64,000 nucleotides of DNA, taken from the NCBI RefSeq assembly GCF_900155635.1, contig NZ_LT732540.1, positions 1,297,288-1,361,287 of the forward strand, read 5' to 3'. Below are positions 1 through 8,243 of the stretch, one piece after another; the stretch's first letter is position 1, and every line of letters begins with the position of its first letter. The translations under genes and the position numbers were made by a program. Under the pieces are notes generated by a model. It searched no databases. It was not told the origin of the DNA and saw only the letters and a program-made list of their open reading frames with translations. The DNA comes from Olsenella urininfantis. Lineage in GTDB: Bacteria > Actinomycetota > Coriobacteriia > Coriobacteriales > Atopobiaceae.

Positions 1-1013
1 AACTTGGGGATCAGGCCAGCCACGATGAGCGTTGCGCCCACGATGGTGAAGACGCGCCTGGCGACGACCTTGGTGGTCACGATGATGCCCACGTTCTGGC
101 TGAAGGGGTCGGAGGGGAAGCCTCCGATGAGGGCGCCCAGCATGCCGCAGACGCCGGTGCCCTTGACGGCCCCGCCCAGCTCCTTGTCCGTCGCCTGGCG
201 GTTGAAGCCGCCGGCCGTGGTGGAGGAGACGTCACCGATGGTCTGCACCGCCTGGACGACGTACATGAGGACCATGGTCACGATGGCGGTTGGCTCGAAG
301 GTCAGGCCGAAGTGCAGGGGCTGGGGCAGGGCGACCCACGCGGCGTTGGAGATGCCGGTGGTGTCGACACCGATGACGATGGCCCAGACCACGTAGCCCA
401 CAAGCAGGCCAAAGAGAATGCCCAGGGTCTTGAGGATGCCCTTGGCGAAGAAGTTGAACGAGAGGGTCACCAGAAGCACGAGGAAGGCTATGGCAACGAA
501 GACGGGGCTTCCGAAGTTGGGGCTTGCCGCGCCGCCGCCGATGTAGTTCATGGCCGTGCCGTAGAGCGAGAGACCGATGCAGAGCACGACGGTACCGCTG
601 ACCACGGGCGGGAAGAGCGGGCGGATCTTCTCCATGGCCATGCCGATGAAGATGGAGAGAAACGCCGCCACGAGCTGCGCGCCCAGGATGCCCGAGACGC
701 CGTAGGCCTTGCCGATGGTGAGAAGGATCGGCAGGTAGGCGAAGGCGACGCCCATGGCGTTGGGAAGCCCCATGCCCACGCCAAAGGGCGAGAAGAGCTG
801 GACGAGCGTGGTGATGCCCGCAATGAGCATGCAGGCCTGGATGAGGATGACCTTCTCCCCGTCGGGAAGCCCCAGCGTAGAGGCGATGATGATGGGAGGC
901 GTGATGTTGCCGACCACCATCGCGAGAACATGCTGGAGCGCATGCGGAACGCAAGCCCCCCAGCTGGGCGTGCCGTCAAGCTTCCTGAGCTCTTTCAGGT
1001 CGTCTGCTGCCAT
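1..1013 (-). CDS. NCS2-family purine (xanthine/uric acid) permease, C-terminus cut off by window edge
   Basis: A cytoplasmic-membrane nucleobase:cation symporter. Reading from the ATG at 1013 gives about 337 residues (starting MAADDLKELRKLDGTP) before the window ends; roughly 100 residues are missing. The protein is strongly hydrophobic with repeated membrane segments and carries the NCS2 signature FSQNVGIIVTTKVVARR near its visible end, comparable to the QNxG motif of XanQ and UacT. Its position downstream of xdhD mirrors E. coli, where xanQ follows xdhD. It is probably a xanthine or urate importer; which substrate cannot be decided from sequence. The 160-bp upstream gap holds two inverted repeats, so it is likely regulated on its own. 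Confidence 0.9.
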   Translation of the reverse strand, partial: MAADDLKELRKLDGTPSWGACVPHALQHVLAMVVGNITPPIIIASTLGLPDGEKVILIQACMLIAGITTLVQLFSPFGVGMGLPNAMGVAFAYLPILLTIGKAYGVSGILGAQLVAAFLSIFIGMAMEKIRPLFPPVVSGTVVLCIGLSLYGTAMNYIGGGAASPNFGSPVFVAIAFLVLLVTLSFNFFAKGILKTLGILFGLLVGYVVWAIVIGVDTTGISNAAWVALPQPLHFGLTFEPTAIVTMVLMYVVQAVQTIGDVSSTTAGGFNRQATDKELGGAVKGTGVCGMLGALIGGFPSDPFSQNVGIIVTTKVVARRVFTIVGATLIVAGLIPK

Positions 1014-1035
1014 GAGTGTCTCCCCCCTAAAAAAA

Positions 1036-1114
1036 ACTTTTTGTATGACAACAAGACAAAAAGTCTATAGGCCATTCCCCCATAAAAGCTCCAAACGTAA
1101 GGAAATGGCCTATA
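1036..1114. promoter_or_regulatory. Two nested inverted repeats upstream of the NCS2 permease
   Basis: The AT-rich gap between xdhD and the permease start contains ACTTTTTGT (1036-1044) facing ACAAAAAGT (1056-1064), a perfect 9-bp inverted pair with an 11-nt spacer. Next to it, TATAGGCCATT (1066-1076) faces AATGGCCTATA (1104-1114), perfect 11-bp arms 27 nt apart. The 9-mer recurs upstream of ygeX and xdhA, and TATAGGCC recurs upstream of ygeX. I read these as operator sites shared by purine genes; they could instead form a leader hairpin. Confidence 0.5.
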
Positions 1115-1173
1115 TATGCCGTTTAGGTGAGAAAAACCGCCACTCGCACCCTATATAATTTCGAACGAAAGCG

Positions 1174-4053
1174 CTAGATCTTACCAAGCTCCTTCAAAAC
1201 CTTCTCCGGAGTCATTGGCCAGCTGCGCATCCAGACACCGCAGGCGTCGTGGATGGCGTTGCCGATGGCAGGGGCCGCGCCGTTGCAGGCGATCTCCGAG
1301 ATGGACTTGGCGCCGAAGGGCCCGTCGGCGTCGTTGACGTCCACCATGATGGCCCTGAAGTCATCCGGCTGCTCGAAGACCATGGGCACGCCGTAGTCCG
1401 TGAGCGTGGTGCGCAGGGGACGTCCCTGCTCGTCGATGGTCATGTCCTCGTAGAGGGTGTGTCCGATGGACTTGAGGGCGGCGCCGAACATCTGGCACTG
1501 GGCGAGCTCGGGGTTGATGGGGGTGCCCGCGTCCTGCAGGGCGTAGTACTTCTGCACCTTGATCTGGCCGGTGCGCACGTTGACCGCAACCTGGGCGAAG
1601 TGCGCGCCGTAAGGTATGGCGCTCGCCGTGGTGACGAAGCTGCCGTGCGCCACCACCTGCCCGCGTCCGTTGCCAGCGCAGCAGGCATGCGAGAGGTCCG
1701 CGTAGCTCAGGGTCGCGTCCGTCTTGGTGGAGTGCACCTCTCCCGGGTAGCGCAGCTCGAGGTCGGCCTCGTCCTCCCCCATCTGCAGGGCTGCCTCAGC
1801 CATGATGCCCGCCGCGAGCTTGCGGGCGGCGTCCACGGAGGCGTTTCCGCTGAAGAAGGTGCCCGAGGAGGCATAGGAGCCCGTGTCGAAGGCGGCGGAG
1901 TCGGTGTCGCCGGAGATGACGGTGACCAGCTCGAGGGGCAGCTTCAAGATCTCTGCCGCCACCTTGGTCGAGATGGTGTCCAGGCCGGTTCCGATGTCGG
2001 CGCCGCCGCTGTTGAGAATCACGGTGCCGTCGGTCTCGAGCTTGCAGATGGCCTCGGCGTGATCGAGCCCGGGCAGGCCGCTGCCCTGCATGATCATCGC
2101 GAAGCCCTTGCCTATCCTCCAGTCGGGGTCTTCGGGCTCCTCGCGCTTGCCCCACTCGATCATCTTGCAGCCCTGCTCGATGCACTCGTCCAGGCCGCAG
2201 GAGCCAACGGGGACCACGTTGCCCTCGCGACCCTCTCCCAGGCCCTTGAGAATCTCCAGGCGATATCCCGTCTCCACGTGGTTCTTGACGACCATGTCCT
2301 TGAAGTCGATTCCGAGCCTCTCGGCAAGCTGGGCCATGGCCATCATGATGCCGTAGGTGCCCTTGGGAGTTCCGTATCCCTGGTAGGCCCCGGGCTGCAG
2401 CTTGTTCGAGTAGTAGGTGATCAGGTCGTAGGCCATGTTGTCGACCTTGAAGAGCGGCAGCACCTTGGAGCAGGAGTTCATGGGAACGGTGAGGCAGTGG
2501 TTGCCGTAGGCTCCGGTGTTGGCACGCACCTCCATGAAGATGGCCGTGATGGTGCCGTCCTTCTTGGCGCCCATCTTCACGCGCACGCGCATCGGGTGGC
2601 GGGCTGAGGCGGCGGTGAGCTCCTCGGCACGGGTGTGGCGGTAGTAGACGGGGCGGTGGGTTGCATAGGCCGCGTAGGCGCAGACGTCCTCGACAAGTAT
2701 GTCCTGCTTGGAGCCGTAGCCGCCGCCGACCCTGGTCTTCACCACATGGATCTTGTTCTGCGGGAGGCCACAGACCCACGAGACGATGCGGCGCACGTGG
2801 TAGGGCACCTGCGTGGAGGCATAGACCTGAAGGCGGCCACCTTCCATCTTGGCATAGCAGAGGTGCGGCTCGAGGGGCGCCTGCTGCACGTTGGTGGTGC
2901 GGTAGGTCTCGTCCACGATGGCGTCTGCCTCGGCGAAGCCGCGCTCCACGTCTCCGATGCCGCCCTTGTTGGAGGCGGCGATGTTCCTGTGGGTGTCTGC
3001 CCTCAGCGGGAAGGGGTAGAAGACCTTGCCCTCGCGGGCGTCCCCGGCATCCCGGTTGTACTCGTCCAGGTCGGCGGGAGCTCCCGCGCCGTACTCCACG
3101 ATGCCGTCGTGCACGCGCGGAGCCCCTTCGGCCATGGCCTGCTCCACCGAGAAGACCGGCTCCAAGACCTGGTAGTCCACGGTGATGAGGCCGCAAGCCC
3201 TTTCGGCTATCTCCTTGGTCTCGGCGATGACCGCAGCCACACGGTCTCCCACGAAGCGCACCTTGTGGTTGAAGAGCCTGGTGTCATGCGGGGAGGGCTC
3301 GGGGTTGCCCTGGCCCGCCTGCATGTAGGTGATGTCGGGGCAGTTGAAGCAGGTGATGACCGCGACGACGCCAGGAAGGGCCTCAGCCGCGCTGGCGTCG
3401 ATGGAGTTGATGTACGCGGAGGCGTAGGGCGAGCGGAGCATGGCCAGGTGGCAGGCATCGGAGTCGACGAAGTCCTCCACGAAGGCACGCTCCCCCCGCA
3501 CAAGCTGGGGGCCGTCCACCTTTGACCCGGGCTTGCCCACGTAGGACAGCTCGGGGCGGTAGTCATCGGCGATCTTGGACTCGTAGCGGCCCTTGTCGCG
3601 CAGCTCGCAGGCCAGCCTGACGGCCAGGTAGTAGTTCTCGTAGCTGGCGTCGCGGATGTAGATGCCCGAGAGAGCATCCTTGACCTGCTCGCGCGTTGGA
3701 TGGGGCTCCCTCTCGAGAAGCCAGGTCAGGATCAGGGCCGTGGCGGGCGAGTTGTATGCGCTCTGGACCACGCCGGCATCGATCAGGGCCTGCTGCACGT
3801 AGCTCAGCCTGCCGGGCTCTGCGAGACCTGCGGGGGTGCGGACCTCCCGACCATCCGCCTCGCCGGCGGGCATGAGGTTGGCGTAGACGGGCGTGCCATC
3901 GACCAGCACGGTGTCGGAGCCGCAGAAGCCCTCGCCGTCATCGCTGTCTCGCACGCAGAAGCAGCCGCTTCGAACCAGAAGCTCGCGCAGGGGCAGCGTG
4001 GGGTCAAGCTCGAAGCCGCGCTCCCTGCCGTCGATCGTGCACTCGATCCTCAT
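1174..4053 (-). CDS. xdhD: XdhD-type molybdenum hydroxylase (hypoxanthine/purine oxidation)
   Basis: A 959-residue homologue of E. coli XdhD (956 residues), colinear along its whole length. It should hydroxylate a purine at the molybdenum-pterin centre. Residues 1-170 correspond to an iron-sulfur domain that has lost nearly all its ligands: the plant-type site reads RDSDDGEGFCGSDT and the second site QSAYNSPATALI. Residues from about 190 hold the hammerhead and MoCo-binding domains, with GGGYGSKQD and the catalytic glutamate in AKSISEIACNGAAP. The start overlaps the ygfM stop by ATGA, so the two are co-translated. Cofactor electrons must leave by another subunit, presumably YgfM or YgfK. Confidence 0.93.
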   Translation of the reverse strand: MRIECTIDGRERGFELDPTLPLRELLVRSGCFCVRDSDDGEGFCGSDTVLVDGTPVYANLMPAGEADGREVRTPAGLAEPGRLSYVQQALIDAGVVQSAYNSPATALILTWLLEREPHPTREQVKDALSGIYIRDASYENYYLAVRLACELRDKGRYESKIADDYRPELSYVGKPGSKVDGPQLVRGERAFVEDFVDSDACHLAMLRSPYASAYINSIDASAAEALPGVVAVITCFNCPDITYMQAGQGNPEPSPHDTRLFNHKVRFVGDRVAAVIAETKEIAERACGLITVDYQVLEPVFSVEQAMAEGAPRVHDGIVEYGAGAPADLDEYNRDAGDAREGKVFYPFPLRADTHRNIAASNKGGIGDVERGFAEADAIVDETYRTTNVQQAPLEPHLCYAKMEGGRLQVYASTQVPYHVRRIVSWVCGLPQNKIHVVKTRVGGGYGSKQDILVEDVCAYAAYATHRPVYYRHTRAEELTAASARHPMRVRVKMGAKKDGTITAIFMEVRANTGAYGNHCLTVPMNSCSKVLPLFKVDNMAYDLITYYSNKLQPGAYQGYGTPKGTYGIMMAMAQLAERLGIDFKDMVVKNHVETGYRLEILKGLGEGREGNVVPVGSCGLDECIEQGCKMIEWGKREEPEDPDWRIGKGFAMIMQGSGLPGLDHAEAICKLETDGTVILNSGGADIGTGLDTISTKVAAEILKLPLELVTVISGDTDSAAFDTGSYASSGTFFSGNASVDAARKLAAGIMAEAALQMGEDEADLELRYPGEVHSTKTDATLSYADLSHACCAGNGRGQVVAHGSFVTTASAIPYGAHFAQVAVNVRTGQIKVQKYYALQDAGTPINPELAQCQMFGAALKSIGHTLYEDMTIDEQGRPLRTTLTDYGVPMVFEQPDDFRAIMVDVNDADGPFGAKSISEIACNGAAPAIGNAIHDACGVWMRSWPMTPEKVLKELGKI

Positions 4054-4841
4054 CGCGCACCGTCCCTTTCCGCGTCCTCGAGCATGCGGGCGAGGGTGAC
4101 GCCCGCGAGGTAGCGCTTGTACCTCTCGCTACCATACATGTCTGTGGGAATGGCCTCGTCAAGCCCGTAGGAGAGCTCGACCAGCTCGTCCTCGCCGGCG
4201 CCGCGAGACAGCGCCTCCGAGAGCTCGGGAGAGACGAAGGCGCCCACGCCCTTGACGCAGAGCGCCGCACGGGCCTCGCCCTGCGACAGGCAGAGGGAGA
4301 CGACGAGGTACGAGAGGCTCTCCATGGTGTTGGCATAGCGCTTCGACGAGACCCATCCGGGCTCGGCGGGGACGATGACGCGGCCGATGAGCCTGTGCTC
4401 GGGCCTAGTCCTTGCCCACTCGGCAACGCTCAGGCGCCTGGTTGCGCCAGCCTCGTTCATGAGCTCCACCTCTGCGGCGACGGCAAGCATCGTGGCCGCG
4501 AGGTAGGAGTCGTCGCGCCAGGCGGCGACGTTGCCCGCCACGGTTGCCATGTTGCGCTTGGTGCGAGACCCCATGAAGGACAGGGCCTCCTTAAGGTAGG
4601 CGGGAACGAGCTGGCTCTGCAGTGCCTCCTGGAAGGTCACGGCCGCGCCGATCAGCACCTCCCCGTCCCGCTCTTCGACCTTTCCCAGCCCCTCTATACG
4701 CCGGATTGAAACCATCTTCCGGCAGTGCCGGGCCGCGCCAAGGCGCATGAGCTCGGTGCCGCCGGCAAGGTACCCCGCGCCACCAGCGGCAAGGACCGCC
4801 GCCTCCCGCGCGGAGGACGCCATGACAAGCCTCTCGTCCAT
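4050..4841 (-). CDS. ygfM: YgfM-type FAD-binding subunit of a molybdenum hydroxylase
   Basis: A 263-residue flavoprotein subunit resembling E. coli YgfM (259 residues) and the FAD subunit of xanthine dehydrogenases. The FAD-binding loop AGGTELMR lies near residue 33 and TVAGNVAA in the middle, the place of the usual T-x-GGN motif; SYKRY-like YKRYLAGV closes the protein. I place the start at 4841 (MDERLVMASS) because GGAG lies 8 nt upstream and the length then fits the family; the open frame extends further to 4907 without a ribosome site. The gene is translationally coupled to xdhD, so it is the likely electron acceptor for that enzyme. Confidence 0.85.
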   Translation of the reverse strand: MDERLVMASSAREAAVLAAGGAGYLAGGTELMRLGAARHCRKMVSIRRIEGLGKVEERDGEVLIGAAVTFQEALQSQLVPAYLKEALSFMGSRTKRNMATVAGNVAAWRDDSYLAATMLAVAAEVELMNEAGATRRLSVAEWARTRPEHRLIGRVIVPAEPGWVSSKRYANTMESLSYLVVSLCLSQGEARAALCVKGVGAFVSPELSEALSRGAGEDELVELSYGLDEAIPTDMYGSERYKRYLAGVTLARMLEDAERDGAR

Positions 4842-5073
4842 GTGATGCTCCAATGTACAGGCGCGTGGCTGCCGTGCCAGAGGCACGCGCTTCCTCCCAG
4901 CAAGCAAGGATTCGCACGGTCAGGGAGGACTATTCCGCACACCCCTATCGTGCGCCTAAATTGGGGCAAAAGATAGTCGCGAAGGGGCGGAAGTTACCAA
5001 AAACTACGCCTGTGAGCTGCGCAAACGTGATACTTTCAGTAACACAACGCCTGAGGCGGGGGCCGGGTGGCCA

Positions 5074-5210
5074 CAGGTGAGCAGACGCGACATCCAACGC
5101 CGAGAAGCCCGCAGAGACGCGCGTTCGCCCACCTGGCACCGACCCACAGGTGGGCGAACACGCGGGTTTCTCGCCGAGAGGGGCTCTGGGCGTGCGTTCG
5201 CCCACCACGG
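5074..5210. repeat. Cluster of hairpin elements with GTTCGCCCACC arms
   Basis: The 485-bp gap between ygfM and ridA (4842-5326) has no credible gene. It contains GTTCGCCCACCTG at 5123-5135, its exact reverse complement at 5147-5159 (11-nt loop) and a third copy at 5196-5206, plus a degenerate CAGGTGAGCAG at 5074-5084. Flanking 5101-5112 and 5162-5173 extend the palindrome. Between the second and third copies lies TTTCTCGCC (5167-5175) followed by GGGGCTCTGG (5180-5189), the same two blocks found in the hairpins at 40.6 kb. A related cluster sits at 50.87-51.03 kb. I see no known family name for it. Confidence 0.8.
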
Positions 5211-5326
5211 CAGGTACCACAACAGTCACCAGCCGCCGGCACACCCCCAACACGCACGGAAAAGCCCCGGGCCACACAAGGGCGCGCGGGGCAAAAACAG
5301 CAGGTCAAATGACTAGAACGCAGGCG

Positions 5327-5710
5327 CTAGACCCTGGCGACGGCCTTGATCTCGACCTTTGCGCCCAGGGGGAGAGCCGCAACCTGGAATGCGGCGCGGG
5401 CGGGATACGGAGCCTCGAAGAACTCGGCGTAGACCTCGTTCATGGCGGCGAAGTCGGCGATATCGGCGAGCAGGACGGTGGTCTCAACCACGTCAGACAT
5501 GCTCGCGCCGGCGGCCTCGAGGACGTTCTTCATGTTGGTCAGGCTCTGGCGGGTCTGGCTCTTGACGTCGTCGCCGGCGATGGAGCCGCAGGAGGGGTCG
5601 ACGGGCAGCTGGCCCGACACGTTGATGGAGACGCCCTCGGCCTGGACTGCTGCGGAGTAGGGACCCACGGCTGCGGGAGCCTTGTCGGTGACGATAGCCT
5701 TCTTGTTCAT
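5327..5710 (-). CDS. ridA: RidA-family enamine/imine deaminase
   Basis: A 127-residue YjgF/YER057c/UK114 protein. Family members form trimers in the cytosol and hydrolyse 2-aminoacrylate and related imines released by PLP-dependent lyases. The conserved N-terminal VGPYSAAVQ, the SGQLPVD segment and the catalytic arginine region YPARAAFQVAALPLGAKVEIKAVA are present and the length is standard. GAGAGAGGAAG precedes the ATG. It lies in the same direction as hyuA, mocA, ygeW, ygeY and ygeX; since YgeX releases aminoacrylate from diaminopropionate, a detoxifying role in this pathway is a reasonable inference. TdcF-like activity is an alternative. Confidence 0.9.
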   Translation of the reverse strand: MNKKAIVTDKAPAAVGPYSAAVQAEGVSINVSGQLPVDPSCGSIAGDDVKSQTRQSLTNMKNVLEAAGASMSDVVETTVLLADIADFAAMNEVYAEFFEAPYPARAAFQVAALPLGAKVEIKAVARV

Positions 5711-5793
5711 ATCTCTTCCTCTCTCATCTCTGCCCGTCGCAGTTGGAGACGGGCACGGAAACCAATAGGATGCGCAAGCGGGACCGGGACGTT

Positions 5794-7158
5794 CTACCGC
5801 CTGCTCACGTAAGACCCGGGCGTCTCACCCGTGGGCTCCCCGTCCTGGGCGACGAGCACGCCGTTCACGAGGACGTACCTCGCCCGGCCGTGAGCCTCGA
5901 AGCCCTCATAGGGAGTGTAGTCGACGTTCTGGTGCTGGGTTGCTGCCTGGATGGTCCAGCTCTGGGACGGGTCCCAGACGCAGACGTCGGCGTCGGCACC
6001 CTCGGCAAGGACCCCCTTGCGGGGGAACATGCCGAACACCTTGGCGGGGTTCTCGCTCATGAGACGGCAGAAGTCCTGGGGGCCAAGCTCGTCCGCAAAG
6101 CTGGTCATGACCAGGGCGGGGCGATGCTCCACACCGGGCCCGCCATTGGGAATCTTGGTGAAGTCGCCGATTCCGCGGTCCTTCTGACCCTTGAGGTTGA
6201 ATGAGCAGTGGTCCGTCGCCAGGGTGTCTATCTCGCCGTCGCGCAACGCCTGCCGCAGCACCGAGACGTCATGGCGCCTGCGCAGGGGCGGGCTCATGAC
6301 GAACTTGGCTCCCCCGAAGCCGCCCTCCAGGTAACGAGCGTCATCGAGCAGCAGGTACTGGGGGCAGCTCTCCACCATGACCTCCACGCCACGCGCACGG
6401 GCGTCACGGATTGCCTCAAGGCCCAGGGCGCAGGAGAGGTGCACAACGTTGATGCGCGCGCCCGACAGCTCCGCCAGGTAGCACAGGCGGGAGATGGCCT
6501 CCGCCTCGCAGACGTCCGGCCTGCTCAGGGGATGGCCCTCGGGGCCCGTCACGCCGCGCGCCAGCATGCGGCGCTGAAGCTCGTTCACCAGCGTGCCGTT
6601 CTCGCAGTGCACGCAGAGGATTCCGTTGCGCTCGCGGATGGACTCGAGCACCTCGAGGGTCTGGGCGTCATCAAGGCGCAGGTGGTCGTAGGCGAAGTAG
6701 GTCTTGAAGGAGCTCACGCCGGCATCGAACATGCCGTTGATCTCAGACCTGGTGTGCTCGTTCCAGTCTGCGATTGCCATGTGGAAGGCATAGTTTGCCG
6801 TGCAGGTCCCCTCGGCCCGCCTGTGCCACTCCTCGAGGGCGCCCGACAGGGTCATTCCCTTGTCCTGGGTGGCGTAGTCCACGATGGTCGTGGTGCCACC
6901 GCAGGCGGCCGCGCGCGTGCCCGTCTCGAAGCTGTCCGCCGTCCAGTCCATGCCCGTCCAGCACTGCATGTGCGTGTGCGCATCGATGAAGCCCGGAAAG
7001 ACCCAGCAGCCCGAGGCATCCAGCACCTCGTCCACGCCCGTGGCCTCGATGTCAGCTGCGATGCGCGCGATCTTGTCTCCCTCAAGGGCCAGGTCCGCAC
7101 GCACCAGGCCGTCCGGAAGAACCAGCACGCCACCCTTGACCAGCTTCACCTGCACCAT
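5794..7158 (-). CDS. hyuA: Dihydropyrimidinase/hydantoinase-like amidohydrolase (YgeZ/HyuA)
   Basis: A 454-residue cyclic amidohydrolase close to E. coli HyuA (YgeZ, 461 residues). It should open a hydantoin- or dihydropyrimidine-like ring produced from a purine. All metal ligands of the binuclear site are visible: H61 and H63 (DAHTHMQ), carbamylated K152 (SSFKTYFAYD), H184, H240 and D316 (ATDHCSF). The ATG at 7158 directly abuts GGAAGGAG with no spacing, so initiation may really occur at the GTG codons 2 or 4 (7155 or 7149), which give better spacing. It follows mocA by only 21 nt and is probably cotranscribed with it. Confidence 0.9.
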   Translation of the reverse strand: MVQVKLVKGGVLVLPDGLVRADLALEGDKIARIAADIEATGVDEVLDASGCWVFPGFIDAHTHMQCWTGMDWTADSFETGTRAAACGGTTTIVDYATQDKGMTLSGALEEWHRRAEGTCTANYAFHMAIADWNEHTRSEINGMFDAGVSSFKTYFAYDHLRLDDAQTLEVLESIRERNGILCVHCENGTLVNELQRRMLARGVTGPEGHPLSRPDVCEAEAISRLCYLAELSGARINVVHLSCALGLEAIRDARARGVEVMVESCPQYLLLDDARYLEGGFGGAKFVMSPPLRRRHDVSVLRQALRDGEIDTLATDHCSFNLKGQKDRGIGDFTKIPNGGPGVEHRPALVMTSFADELGPQDFCRLMSENPAKVFGMFPRKGVLAEGADADVCVWDPSQSWTIQAATQHQNVDYTPYEGFEAHGRARYVLVNGVLVAQDGEPTGETPGSYVSRR

Positions 7159-7179
7159 CTCCTTCCGACTCGGAAATCC

Positions 7180-8133
7180 CTACGCGCCCGTGACCTTGCG
7201 CTCGAGGAGTGCAAGGGTCTCTGGCGTGTCAACGTCCTCAAGCTCGCTGGCGTCCTGGGCCTCCACCAGCACGCACCCCTGCGCAAGGGAGCTGTCCTGC
7301 CTGAGCAGGGCGGTGCCGCCCACGTCACCCTCGAGCGCACGGAGCCTGCCGAAGAGCTCGGACGGGAAGAGCACGGGCCCCGCCGCGCGGCCCTTCCACG
7401 AGAGGCGCACCACGCGGCTCGGATCGGCCTCGAACTCCCTCACCATGGCCCGCACGCTTCTCTCGCCAAGAAGGGGCTGGTCCCCCGTCACGAACATGCA
7501 GCCGCTCCAGTTGCAGCCTGCGTCAAGCCCCGCGCGGACCGTGTCGCTCTGCAAGGGGAGGTCGTGCCTCACGCAGCGGATGCCCAGCCTGCCACAGAGA
7601 CGGCGCACCTCATCCCAGCGGGTCACCACCACGGGGTCCACCAGGTCGAGGGGCAGCGCCCGCAGGGTGCGCTCGAGCACGGGCGTTCCCGCCAGGGGTG
7701 CCACCAGCTTGTTGGAGCCGAAGCGCGTCGAGAGGCCCGAGGCCATCACCACCACGCCCACCCGCGGGCGTGGGTCCTCGCTCTCCCCCAGAGGGCCAAA
7801 GCCCTCGAAGCAGGCCTCGAAGGAATGGGCGCCAAAGGCGCGGCAGTCGGCGCTCCAGCGCTCGTAGCGCTCGATGAGGTCAAGCGCCTCGGGGGTGAGG
7901 CGAGAGCCGCCGCCGCCAGATCCGCCAATGGTGCGGCTCGTGAGCTTGACGCCCAAAGACTCCTCTGCGAACTTGAGCATCCTGATCGCCTTGGTGTAGG
8001 CCATGCCCATGGATTGGGCGGCGCAACGCAGGCTCCCCGTGGCCCCTATGGCCCTGAGCAGCCTGCAAGGCCCCGGTCCGAAGCACCGCCTTGCGTTGTC
8101 ATCCAACACGAACAGAGCCTGCGAGGGTCTCAT
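7180..8133 (-). CDS. Fusion of a ModE/LysR-type winged helix with a MocA-like molybdopterin nucleotidyltransferase
   Basis: A 317-residue two-domain protein. Residues about 15-95 form a winged helix like that of ModE (LLRAIGATGSLRCAAQSMGMAYTKAIRML); from about 125 on it is an NTP_transf_3 domain with the nucleotide motif MASGLSTRFGSNK at 130-142 and CMFVTGDQPL. MocA (E. coli ygfJ) transfers CMP to molybdopterin for xanthine-dehydrogenase-type enzymes, and the three such enzymes here need that or a similar cofactor. The start at 8133 is chosen because AGGAGGG lies 9 nt upstream; the frame is open to 8259 without one. Whether the helix domain binds DNA or only assists the enzyme is unknown. Confidence 0.82.
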   Translation of the reverse strand: MRPSQALFVLDDNARRCFGPGPCRLLRAIGATGSLRCAAQSMGMAYTKAIRMLKFAEESLGVKLTSRTIGGSGGGGSRLTPEALDLIERYERWSADCRAFGAHSFEACFEGFGPLGESEDPRPRVGVVVMASGLSTRFGSNKLVAPLAGTPVLERTLRALPLDLVDPVVVTRWDEVRRLCGRLGIRCVRHDLPLQSDTVRAGLDAGCNWSGCMFVTGDQPLLGERSVRAMVREFEADPSRVVRLSWKGRAAGPVLFPSELFGRLRALEGDVGGTALLRQDSSLAQGCVLVEAQDASELEDVDTPETLALLERKVTGA

Positions 8134-8161
8134 GGCCCACTTCCCTCCTGACGCTTGCACA

Positions 8162-8233
8162 AGGCGACGGAACCGCAAGCGGTGCCGTCGCCTCAAATGA
8201 TACGGCCCGCGCCGGGAAAGGCGACGCGGGCCG
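8162..8233. terminator. Two strong hairpins between ygeW and mocA
   Basis: AGGCGACGG (8162-8170) pairs with CCGTCGCCT (8185-8193) and encloses ACCGC/GCGGT, making a long stem. A second hairpin pairs CGGCCCGCG (8203-8211) with CGCGGGCCG (8225-8233), just after the ygeW stop. Neither has a U-tract on the minus strand, so they may be partial terminators or mRNA-processing/stability structures. Confidence 0.5.
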
Positions 8234-8243
8234 CAGAGCGTTT

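Noticed and set aside
5074-5210. CRISPR array from the repeated GTTCGCCCACC
   Set aside because: The units alternate in orientation, form hairpins with each other and have unequal spacers; no cas genes are near.
6208-8151. Long plus-strand open frame opposite hyuA and mocA, and similar long frames opposite ygfK, asnS and the hypBA-region flavoprotein
   Set aside because: These are antisense shadows typical of GC-rich genes; the products have no family features and real genes lie on the other strand.
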